Origin: an uncultured Lachnospiraceae bacterium
GTDB lineage: Bacteria > Bacillota > Clostridia > Lachnospirales > Lachnospiraceae
DNA: 63,520 nt
Reading direction: 5' to 3'
NCBI GenBank assembly: GCA_947591245.1
Contig: CANQCY010000008.1
Coordinates: forward strand, 1-63,520
Shown here: positions 16,939 through 23,957 of the stretch, piece by piece
How the letters are laid out: every line of letters begins with the position of its first letter
How positions within the stretch are numbered: position 1 is the stretch's first letter
Program-made: the position numbers and the translations under genes
The notes under the pieces: generated by a model
What the model saw: the letters and a program-made list of their open reading frames with translations, nothing else
What the model was told of the DNA's origin: nothing
Database searches by the model: none

Positions 16939-18240
16939 TTATCTTGCTACTCCTTCGGCGATTCGGCTTACCCCCACGTAAATTTCGGATATTTTATACC
17001 ATGTTTTGAAACCTACTATGCCGTCCTGTGCAAGTTTGAATACTTTTTGGAAGGTCTTGACTGCTTCTTCTGTCTTAGGTCCAAAGACGCCGTCCGCTGC
17101 AATTTTCGGTATGAGCGGGTAGGAGTTGGAAATAACATTCAGTTGCTCCTGCATCTGTCGAACTTTATCTCCGGAACTTCCCGCTTCCAGATTATATCCG
17201 GGCCAGGAGGAAGGCACGCCGGAAATCACCTCACTGGAATTGATGTAAATGGAATCGCCGTAATAGTTTCGCAGTATTTCGATCGCACTATAGCCGCGGT
17301 CGCCTAGGGATTTTGAACCCCACTGGCTCATCCAATTCGGACACGATACGTTCTTGCCGTCGCAGTACTGTGTGAGGATGGGCTGAATGACATTTGGGCG
17401 GGACAGGTAGTTGCTGAATATTTCATCCACGATGCTGGAAATACTCTCGAAGATGTTTCGGTTCGGAATCCATTTGTGGTCGAATGCGGTGGAACTGGTG
17501 ATCGTGAAATCATAGCCCTTGTTTCGGTACCACTCCGTAAACACTCGGTTCAGTGTAAATGACTGAATCGCCAATATATTTGCCTGAATTGTTGATTCCG
17601 GCCATGTGGAGTAGATTTCGCTGCTTGCTACATTTTTAACATAGTCCTTATATTTTACATAATAATCTTTGGCAGCGCGGTCGGAGGGCGGGCCGTCGTG
17701 CACGACGACGTATTCAGGAATGACAACCCGGCTAAGTACGATTTCTCCGGATTCATCAACCGGTTTTATTTCATCTTCTGCGATTTTGGGCGGATAATCG
17801 CCCCAGAGCGTGTGGTCGGGAATGACGAATAGCTCTTCTCCTGACGGGGCGGCCGGGCTGACCGGCAGGAGAGAGGCATTTTGAATCGCCAGCTCGCCGG
17901 AAAAGATTTCTGCGCCGCTGACCTCCATTGTTTCATAGCCGGGCGCGGAGATGTAGATCGTGTATTCTGCATATGGCTTATTGGCGCCGGGTTCCATGCT
18001 GTAATCGATCGGCGGTGCGTCCAGTTCAATGTCCGGAATCTGTCCTTCCGCATTGGTCGTTGTTTCCTCAATGATGCGATCCGGCTGTCCGTCGTAAGTA
18101 ACGCGTACGGATGCGCCTTCGATAGGTTTATTATCTGTTTCGGATGTTACATTTACCGTGAGCTTGCCGATATCTTCACCAGTAGTGACGGCGGCAAACA
18201 GTTCCGGTCTAATCAATTTTTTTCCCAAAAGATTCACCAT
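16939..18240 (-). CDS. SpoIID/LytB-like protein with C-terminal peptidoglycan-binding domain
   Basis: Three parts in 433 residues: a carboxypeptidase-regulatory-like beta domain (about 25-125, with GASVRVTYDG and ISAPGYETMEV), a SpoIID/LytB-type region (about 205-335, with WPESTIQANILAIQSF keeping the acidic residue of the family and WMSQWGSKSLGDRGYS), and a PG_binding_1 domain (about 350-420, DGVFGPKTEEAVKTFQ). SpoIID cleaves stem-peptide-free glycan in sporulation. There is no signal peptide, and no SD site precedes the ATG, which follows an in-frame TAA by one codon. Likely a sporulation or germination wall protein; catalytic activity is not proven. Confidence 0.8.
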   Translation of the reverse strand: MVNLLGKKLIRPELFAAVTTGEDIGKLTVNVTSETDNKPIEGASVRVTYDGQPDRIIEETTTNAEGQIPDIELDAPPIDYSMEPGANKPYAEYTIYISAPGYETMEVSGAEIFSGELAIQNASLLPVSPAAPSGEELFVIPDHTLWGDYPPKIAEDEIKPVDESGEIVLSRVVIPEYVVVHDGPPSDRAAKDYYVKYKDYVKNVASSEIYSTWPESTIQANILAIQSFTLNRVFTEWYRNKGYDFTITSSTAFDHKWIPNRNIFESISSIVDEIFSNYLSRPNVIQPILTQYCDGKNVSCPNWMSQWGSKSLGDRGYSAIEILRNYYGDSIYINSSEVISGVPSSWPGYNLEAGSSGDKVRQMQEQLNVISNSYPLIPKIAADGVFGPKTEEAVKTFQKVFKLAQDGIVGFKTWYKISEIYVGVSRIAEGVAR

Positions 18241-18292
18241 GCGTTAGATTTGTTGATATTAATATATGATGCCTGGGCGAAAAGGTTCAACT

Positions 18293-18439
18293 TTATTTAG
18301 GTTCCGGCCTCGGCTTCGGCGCCGCCTGTTCATAGGCGTCCGCAACGGCTTTTCCGATGGCAGGCCCGACGTCCTCCGCAAATGTCCGGGCGATCATCTC
18401 AAGCCCGCAATATCCCTTTCCGCCACTTTCCAAGAGCAT
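18293..18439 (-). CDS. Possible 48-aa ORF or gene remnant
   Basis: A short frame giving a product with SGGKGYCGLEMIART near the start and a Pro/Lys/Glu-rich end (APKPRPEPK). It has protein-like composition and GC-rich codons unlike its AT-rich flanks, but no SD site and an in-frame TAA two codons upstream. It could be the 3' end of a decayed gene in the 223-base gap between the SpoIID-like gene and tspO. No family recognised. Confidence 0.25.
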   Translation of the reverse strand: MLLESGGKGYCGLEMIARTFAEDVGPAIGKAVADAYEQAAPKPRPEPK

Positions 18440-18463
18440 ATCTTACGCGCGCTTTCATCCAAC

Positions 18464-18928
18464 TTAATTTAAACTGTAGATCATAAAATTCAAATATGCA
18501 GCAAACAGGCACCAGATCAAATATGGCATTTGTAAATAAGCTGCTAACGGTTCTATCCTATAGAACTTATAAATCATCGCTATAATCAAAAAGATCATGG
18601 CAAGCAGCCAAATAAAGGAAAATAAGTATAAATCAAACCGGAAGAAAAATATGCTCCAGAAGAAATTGAAAAACAGCTGCAGCGCATATATCCTTAACGC
18701 ATTCCGATTGTCCGGATCGTCTGATTTCCACACGATATAGGAGGAAATCCCCATAAGAATATACAGTATGATCCAGACAATCGGGAAAACGATTCCCGGC
18801 GGCGCCAAAGACGGCTTATTCAGGTTAGCGTATACAGACATTTTTCCGCTGAAAAGTGCGGAAAATGCCCCGACAGCGATAGGAATAAGGATGGCGATCG
18901 CGAGAGAACTTTTATTTTTTGTATCCAT
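18464..18928 (-). CDS. tspO: TspO/MBR family membrane protein
   Basis: Five-helix membrane protein that binds tetrapyrroles such as protoporphyrin IX and is tied to stress and porphyrin handling. The 154 residues show five hydrophobic segments, the KPSLAPPG loop, the W-rich LQLFFNFFWS segment and the final PYLIWCLFAAYLN, all diagnostic of the family. The promoter region carries twin direct repeats. Its physiological ligand in anaerobes is uncertain. Confidence 0.95.
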   Translation of the reverse strand: MDTKNKSSLAIAILIPIAVGAFSALFSGKMSVYANLNKPSLAPPGIVFPIVWIILYILMGISSYIVWKSDDPDNRNALRIYALQLFFNFFWSIFFFRFDLYLFSFIWLLAMIFLIIAMIYKFYRIEPLAAYLQMPYLIWCLFAAYLNFMIYSLN

Positions 18929-18959
18929 GTTTACCAGCTTTCAAAGGTCTTTACTTCAA

Positions 18960-19003
18960 ATTATACGGTTTTGATTGAAAATATGACTGCTTTTGATTGA
19001 AAA
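18960..19003 (-). promoter_or_regulatory. tspO promoter with twin 13-bp direct repeats
   Basis: A perfect TATAAT is read on the minus strand 31 bases before tspO. TTTTGATTGAAAA (plus-strand reading) occurs twice, 22 bases apart, one copy inside the spacer and one just upstream of a poor -35 (AGTCAT). Spacing of two helical turns suggests one regulator bound on one face of the DNA. Confidence 0.45.
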
Positions 19004-19051
19004 AACGCAGTATTTTAATAAAGACCCTGCACTCTGCCGTTTTGCCGCCTT

Positions 19052-21139
19052 TTACGCATCCTCCCCGGATCCGGAAGCTCTTGCGGCGACTTCCTTTTCC
19101 TGTACCTCAGGAGGCGCCTGCTCATACCTTGCAAACGTATAGGAGTATGTCCCGCTTCCGCCGGTTATTGAGCGCAAACTGGTGTTGTAACCAAAGAGCT
19201 CCATATATGGGATATCGGCGAGAATCTTCTGACGCCCGTCATTGTCCGGACTCATGCTGAGGATGCGGGCGCGCCGCTTATTCAGATCTCCCATAATATC
19301 GCCGGTGTATTTGTCCGGCGCCAGTACCGTCAGGGAAGCATACGGCTCCAGTAAAACAGGTTCTGCTTCCATAAATCCCTTCTTAAACGCCTGAACAGCG
19401 GCAACCTTAAATGCCATTTCAGAGGAATCAACCGTATGGTAAGAGCCGTCATACAACACCGCTTTTACGCCGACAACCGGATATGATGCCAGCGGCCCGC
19501 GCATTACAGCCTCCTGAAGGCCTTTTTCCACGGCGGGGAAATAATTTTTCGGTACGGAACCGCCGACTACAGATTGCTCGAATATATATGGCGATTCCAA
19601 ATCGCCGGATGGCTCAAACGTCATCTTCACATGACCGTACTGTCCATGTCCTCCCGTCTGTTTCTTATATTTATATTCGACGTCGGATTTTTTAAGTATT
19701 GTTTCACGGAAGGCAATCTTTGGTTTTTTCAGCTCGATTTCTACTTTAAACCGGTTTAGGAGTTTTGCGGCTGCGATTTCCAGATGCTGGTCCCCGATGC
19801 CGTATAGCAATGTCTGGCTGTTCTGAGCGTCATTTTCCACTTTAAGAGTCAGGTCCTCCGACATTAACCGCTGAAGCGCCTGGGCAGCTTTATCCTCGTC
19901 GCCCTTCTTTTTTACGCGGTATCTTTGATATGTGTATGGTACAGAAATGCTTGTGCGAATATAAAGAATGGGGTTTTTCTGTGTAGAAAGCGAGTCGGTC
20001 GTCGACACGGACGACAATTTTGCCAATGCGCCTATATCGCCGGCATGAAGCTCCTTTGTCTCCTCCGGTTTACTGCCGCACAGCACATAAAGTTTTCCGA
20101 TCTTCTCTTCTGTATCCTTGTGGTGGTTGTATAAGACGTCATCCGTCTTTAATACGCCGGAATTAATTTTAATTAAAGAATATTTTCCGATAAACGGATC
20201 GGCGATCGTTTTCCAGACATAAGCAGATTTCGGTTTGGAGAAATCATAATCCGCGTTAAATATCTCGTTTGTTTTTGCATTAATGCCGGAACAGGTGCGC
20301 TTTTCCGGACTCGGCAGATATTTTATAATATCGGCGGTGAGCGTATAGACGCCGCGCGCCAACGTATTGGAGCCCATCATCACGGGTACGATATCGCCGC
20401 TGGCAACGTTTTGACGCAGCGCTTGGCGGATTTCGTCTTCCGAGAACTCCTCGCCGTTAAAATAGCGGTCAAGAAAATCTTCGCTTGTTTCCGCAACGGC
20501 TTCCATCAGCGCTGTTCTGCATATTTCCAGATTTTTGGCAGAATAATCCGGAATTTCCATCTTCTCTATGCCGCCGTGGGAATCCCAGCGCTTTGCGCGC
20601 TGCTGAAGGACATTTACATATCCGACAAATTCCTTGTTTTCACGCACCGGGAGATGAAACGGCGCAATGCATTTGCCGTATTTGTCCTGTAAGTCCTGAA
20701 CAACCTGCCGATAGCTTGCGTTATCGTTATCCATATTTGTCACAAATATCATGCGCGGTAATTTATATTTCTCGCAGATCTCCCACGCTTTTTTCGTGCC
20801 AACCTCAATGCCGTTCTTACCTGATACTACGATAATGGCGGCGTCTGCGACGGCGGCGGCTTCCTCGACTTCGCCGACGAAATCAAACAATCCGGGAGTA
20901 TCCAGAATATTAATTTTTGCATCTCCCCAAATAATCGGAACAACCGATGTATTAATGGAAAAATGACGTGAAATCTCTTCCTTGTCATAGTCGCTTATTG
21001 TGTTGCCGTCCGCAACCTTACCCATGCGCGTTGTCATTTTTGCAAGATAAGCCATTGCTTCTACAAGGCTTGTTTTACCGCATCCGCTATGACCGAGCAA
21101 GACTACATTTCTGATTCTGTCTGTAGTGTAAATATTCAT
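19052..21139 (-). CDS. Elongation factor G paralogue with altered G domain
   Basis: Full-length EF-G architecture (695 residues): G domain, domain II, III, IV (TGGHGQYGHV tip region) and V. P-loop GHSGCGKT is intact. However the catalytic His of DTPGH is Leu (DTPGLFDF, residue 84), and the guanine-specifying NKxD reads TNMD at 134-137; the RGIT of switch I is also changed. It is thus unlikely to be the housekeeping EF-G, and may hydrolyse GTP poorly or not at all. The ATG has AAAGGACGG upstream; 54 upstream codons in frame are rejected. A resistance-type ribosome factor is a less likely alternative. Confidence 0.88.
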   Translation of the reverse strand: MNIYTTDRIRNVVLLGHSGCGKTSLVEAMAYLAKMTTRMGKVADGNTISDYDKEEISRHFSINTSVVPIIWGDAKINILDTPGLFDFVGEVEEAAAVADAAIIVVSGKNGIEVGTKKAWEICEKYKLPRMIFVTNMDNDNASYRQVVQDLQDKYGKCIAPFHLPVRENKEFVGYVNVLQQRAKRWDSHGGIEKMEIPDYSAKNLEICRTALMEAVAETSEDFLDRYFNGEEFSEDEIRQALRQNVASGDIVPVMMGSNTLARGVYTLTADIIKYLPSPEKRTCSGINAKTNEIFNADYDFSKPKSAYVWKTIADPFIGKYSLIKINSGVLKTDDVLYNHHKDTEEKIGKLYVLCGSKPEETKELHAGDIGALAKLSSVSTTDSLSTQKNPILYIRTSISVPYTYQRYRVKKKGDEDKAAQALQRLMSEDLTLKVENDAQNSQTLLYGIGDQHLEIAAAKLLNRFKVEIELKKPKIAFRETILKKSDVEYKYKKQTGGHGQYGHVKMTFEPSGDLESPYIFEQSVVGGSVPKNYFPAVEKGLQEAVMRGPLASYPVVGVKAVLYDGSYHTVDSSEMAFKVAAVQAFKKGFMEAEPVLLEPYASLTVLAPDKYTGDIMGDLNKRRARILSMSPDNDGRQKILADIPYMELFGYNTSLRSITGGSGTYSYTFARYEQAPPEVQEKEVAARASGSGEDA

Positions 21140-21189
21140 AAAATCCGTCCTTTCTGCATAAACTGCCGTTATTTTTCGTACCTGGTTTA

Positions 21190-21218
21190 AATGTACCGCA
21201 ATAAGCTGGTATATGCAA
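21190..21218 (-). promoter_or_regulatory. Possible promoter for the EF-G paralogue
   Basis: Minus-strand TTGCAT and TACATT separated by 17 bases, 50 bases before the start. The rest of this 202-base gap has an 8-bp inverted repeat (CCGTTATT and complement) and AT-rich sequence but no further gene. Confidence 0.4.
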
Positions 21219-21341
21219 GGATGAACCGTTATTCCGGCCTTGATATCAATAACGGCTTCAGCATGACGGTCGGAGCGGCGGAACAGATGCCGCAAATGCA
21301 AAAATTATAATTAAAAATTTGCTTTTGAATCGATCATTATT

Positions 21342-22781
21342 TTATCCAATTACCCTTCTTGCACAATACGGCGTACGGTAATTGATGTTGCTTGTTGTAA
21401 TGCCGGTAGTCGGATTGCTTGCATGTACCACGCGGCCGCCGCCGATGCAAATCGCCACATGATTTACGTGTCCGTTTTTTGCATAGAAGATCAGGTCGCC
21501 GGCTCTTGCGCTGGATACGCTGATTTTTTTGCCTACGCCTGATTGTTCGCCGGATGTTCTAGGAAGGCTGATTCCGAACTTGCGGAATACGGACTGCGAA
21601 AAGCCGGAACAGTCTGTGCCGTGCGTCAGGCTGGAGCCGCCGTATACATATGGATTTCCGACGAACTGAAGCGCATATGAGGCGATCGCAGAACCATTGC
21701 CGCTGCCGATGACAGACCCATCGGAATTGGAACTGCTGTTTTCTCCGGAGTCTCTTGATGAGCTGGAGCTTCCGCTTGAACTGCTGCCGGAACTGCTGCT
21801 CTTGTTCGATGAGCTCGAAGAAGAGCTTGATGAACTGCCTGACGAGCTGCTCGAATGACTTCCGCTTGAACTGCTGCCGGAACTGCCGCTGGAGCCTCCG
21901 CTTGAACTGCTGCTTGAACTGCTGTTGCTTGAACTGCTGCTTGAAGACTGCTGTGCGGCGGCTTCCTGCTCCGCCCTTGCGGCGGCTGCCGCCCGCGCGG
22001 CTTGTTTTCGAGCTTCTTCACGTTCTTCCTCGATAGAAACAGCTTTTTTAAATTTCACTGTAAGGTTCACGTATTCCTTCGATACAAATCCCTTTGTATC
22101 CCCATCAACCATTATTTTGACCCATTCCTTATCTTCGCGGAGAACTTCAAAATTTTCTTCGCCGGATACAAGGGTGAGGACTGCGCAGTCGGTGTTTTTC
22201 GCCTCACGCACCTTAAGGGTTTCCGTATTGACAGTTGCAATTTTTGTACCGAATTTGTCGATCAGTTTTTCGGCGCTGTAACCGATGGCAAGATACTCTG
22301 ATTTTATATATCCTTCAACCTGGCCGGAACTGATCTCAACCCAGTCGTCAACGGTCCTCAGAATTTTGGCGGCGCTGCCCCGGTACAGCTTTCCTACGAT
22401 TTCGCTATCCGTATTCGGCTGTTTTCGAACATTGACATAGTCCGCTGCAATAGAAATTCCGATATTATCATATTCGGATGCCGGCTTGGGCGTGGCAGAA
22501 GGCTCCGCCGGCGCGGGCGCCGCTGCGGCTCCGGAAACGGCAGCATTCGGATCCGCTGCATTTTCAGCCGGGTCATCCGGAAACGCAAGGATTGCTTCCG
22601 GATCGGAAGACGCTCCCGCTGACTGGGCGTTTACATATTGCTGCAGCGTATATGACATGCCGGCAAGCTCGGTTTCTGTACACATCGTAGTAGTCAGGGC
22701 TGTTATGTAGTTAATTGACAGACCGGCTGATAAAACAAGTCCTGCACCCAAGAATACTTTTAATATTCTTCCTTTTCGCAT
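21342..22781 (-). CDS. NlpC/P60 endopeptidase with two SH3 domains
   Basis: Secreted wall hydrolase of 479 residues. After an N-terminal signal/anchor segment (about 7-28) come a Pro/Ala-rich stretch, two bacterial SH3 domains (about 90-150 and 165-225), a coiled Ala/Glu/Arg segment, a linker of some 80 residues made almost only of Ser and Gly, and a C-terminal NlpC/P60 domain with catalytic Cys in TDCSGFS and His in HVNHVAI. Such enzymes cut D-Glu to diaminopimelate bonds in peptide stems. The chosen ATG has GGAGG upstream; nine codons earlier an ATG lacks one. The Ser-linker DNA is repetitive. Confidence 0.93.
   Translation of the reverse strand: MRKGRILKVFLGAGLVLSAGLSINYITALTTTMCTETELAGMSYTLQQYVNAQSAGASSDPEAILAFPDDPAENAADPNAAVSGAAAAPAPAEPSATPKPASEYDNIGISIAADYVNVRKQPNTDSEIVGKLYRGSAAKILRTVDDWVEISSGQVEGYIKSEYLAIGYSAEKLIDKFGTKIATVNTETLKVREAKNTDCAVLTLVSGEENFEVLREDKEWVKIMVDGDTKGFVSKEYVNLTVKFKKAVSIEEEREEARKQAARAAAAARAEQEAAAQQSSSSSSSNSSSSSSSSGGSSGSSGSSSSGSHSSSSSGSSSSSSSSSSNKSSSSGSSSSGSSSSSRDSGENSSSNSDGSVIGSGNGSAIASYALQFVGNPYVYGGSSLTHGTDCSGFSQSVFRKFGISLPRTSGEQSGVGKKISVSSARAGDLIFYAKNGHVNHVAICIGGGRVVHASNPTTGITTSNINYRTPYCARRVIG
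21725..21960. repeat. Serine-linker repeat tract in the NlpC/P60 gene
   Basis: Degenerate repeats built from GCTTGAACTGCTG-type units. One block, CTTCCGCTTGAACTGCTGCC, occurs twice about 90 bases apart and continues with shared bases. Such tracts can change length by slippage or recombination, altering the reach of the catalytic domain. Confidence 0.65.
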
Positions 22782-22890
22782 GTTTTTCCCTCCAAATGTA
22801 CTTCGCAAAAAAACTCAAACTGTCATTTGTTTAAGAAACAAAAGCAGTAATAATTACAGAATTGTTACAAAATTGTTAAGTCCTGAACTC

Positions 22891-22919
22891 AGTATATCAG
22901 CAATATAAACTGTTGTCAA
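22891..22919 (-). promoter_or_regulatory. Promoter for the NlpC/P60 gene
   Basis: Consensus TTGACA, 17 bases, TATACT on the minus strand, leaving a leader of about 100 bases. I looked for a c-di-AMP (ydaO) riboswitch, common before such genes, and saw no match. Confidence 0.8.
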
Positions 22920-22954
22920 GATAATATAGACTGGAAATATTACCAAATAGTTAC

Positions 22955-23332
22955 CTATTTTTCTACAATTGCTTCTATTTCAATTAATACATCCTTTGGA
23001 AGTCTTGCAACTTCTACGCATGAACGTGCCGGAAAGTCCGTGGTAAAATATTTTTCATAAATTCCGTTAATGGCGCCGAAGTCGTTCATATCTTTTATAT
23101 ATACTGTCGTTTTAACAGTATTTTCAATCTTAGCCCCCGAAGCTTGAATCAATGCCGCGAGATTTCCAATGGCCTGCTCTGCCTGTTCCTCAATGCCGCC
23201 CTTTACAATTTCACCTGTGGACGGAACAATCGGGATGACGCCGGATGTGAAAATAAAACCGTTTACTTCAATTGCCTGAGAATATGGTCCGATTGCAGCA
23301 GGCGCCTGCTCGGTTGAAATGATTTTTTTCAA
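22955..23332 (-). CDS. ridA: RidA family enamine/imine deaminase
   Basis: Hydrolyses reactive enamine/imine intermediates such as 2-aminoacrylate made by PLP enzymes, protecting them from damage. The 125 residues show GPYSQAI near the start and the C-terminal ARSCVEVARLP signature with the substrate-binding Arg, then EIEAIV. Monocistronic, with a promoter about 75 bases upstream. Confidence 0.95.
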   Translation of the reverse strand: MKKIISTEQAPAAIGPYSQAIEVNGFIFTSGVIPIVPSTGEIVKGGIEEQAEQAIGNLAALIQASGAKIENTVKTTVYIKDMNDFGAINGIYEKYFTTDFPARSCVEVARLPKDVLIEIEAIVEK

Positions 23333-23401
23333 AATAACCCTCCGTTTCCGCTATCTTCCCTTTGATTGCATCAATATGACAAGTCGGGGAGACGAGCTCT
23401 T

Positions 23402-23430
23402 TCTATATTTGAATTTGAATTTAATGCCAA
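23402..23430 (-). promoter_or_regulatory. Possible promoter for ridA
   Basis: Minus-strand TTGGCA and TATAGA with a 17-base spacer, about 70 bases before the ridA start. Confidence 0.5.
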
Positions 23431-23525
23431 TTTTATTCTACCACTAGAGAATGATGTTGCTCAATGATTTATTTGGCAAATTGTTTGAAATATTCAGAAC
23501 ATATCTGGCTGGTTTCTGAATTTTC

Positions 23526-23554
23526 TTGACATATACCCCACGGGGGTATATAAT
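23526..23554 (+). promoter_or_regulatory. csoR-copA promoter containing a CsoR-type operator
   Basis: Consensus TTGACA and TATAAT with a 17-base spacer. The spacer is almost wholly filled by ATATACCCC-ACG-GGGGTATAT (23531-23551), a palindrome of two 9-base arms around three bases, closely matching GC-centred CsoR operators. A repressor bound here would block RNA polymerase, with copper releasing it. Confidence 0.9.
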
Positions 23555-23609
23555 AATCAGCAAATGAAAGTCGGCTTCACATAAATATTTCCGGATTGGA
23601 GAATTATAA

Positions 23610-23912
23610 ATGAATGAAGAATGCTGCGGCGCGAACAAGATAAAAAAGCGGGATGAAAAGGAATACAAAGATCTCATGAACCGTTTGAAACGAATTGAGG
23701 GACAGGTGCGCGGAGTGGAAAAAATGGTGGAAAACGACTGTTATTGCGTCGATATCCTCACTCAGGTATCGGCAATTACAGCAGCCTTAAATAGTTTCAA
23801 TAAAGCGCTTCTGGCGAACCATATAACAACCTGTGTGGCGGAAGACATCAAAAATGGAAGGGAAGAGGCGGTGAATGAGCTTGTGGTTACCCTGCAGAAG
23901 CTCATGAAATAG
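23610..23912 (+). CDS. csoR: CsoR-type copper-sensing repressor
   Basis: Small helical repressor that leaves DNA upon binding Cu(I). The 100 residues show RLKRIEGQVRGVEKM and the metal-ligand set Cys (YCVDIL), His and Cys (NHITTCV). An extra CC near residue 5-6 precedes the fold. The operator lies in its own promoter, so the system is autoregulated, and copA follows 45 bases downstream. CsoR relatives sensing nickel or sulfur species use different ligands, so copper is favoured by ligands and neighbour. Confidence 0.93.
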   Translation: MNEECCGANKIKKRDEKEYKDLMNRLKRIEGQVRGVEKMVENDCYCVDILTQVSAITAALNSFNKALLANHITTCVAEDIKNGREEAVNELVVTLQKLMK

Positions 23913-23957
23913 GAAGGGCAAGAGTCCGATCATGCGTCAGAGGAGGTGTATAAGGGT

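Noticed and set aside
21140-21301. 54-residue extension of the EF-G paralogue
   Set aside because: EF-G proteins begin just before the P-loop; the extension covers the likely promoter and is not conserved-looking.
22782-22890. c-di-AMP riboswitch before the NlpC/P60 gene
   Set aside because: The leader is only about 100 bases and the characteristic ydaO motifs are missing.
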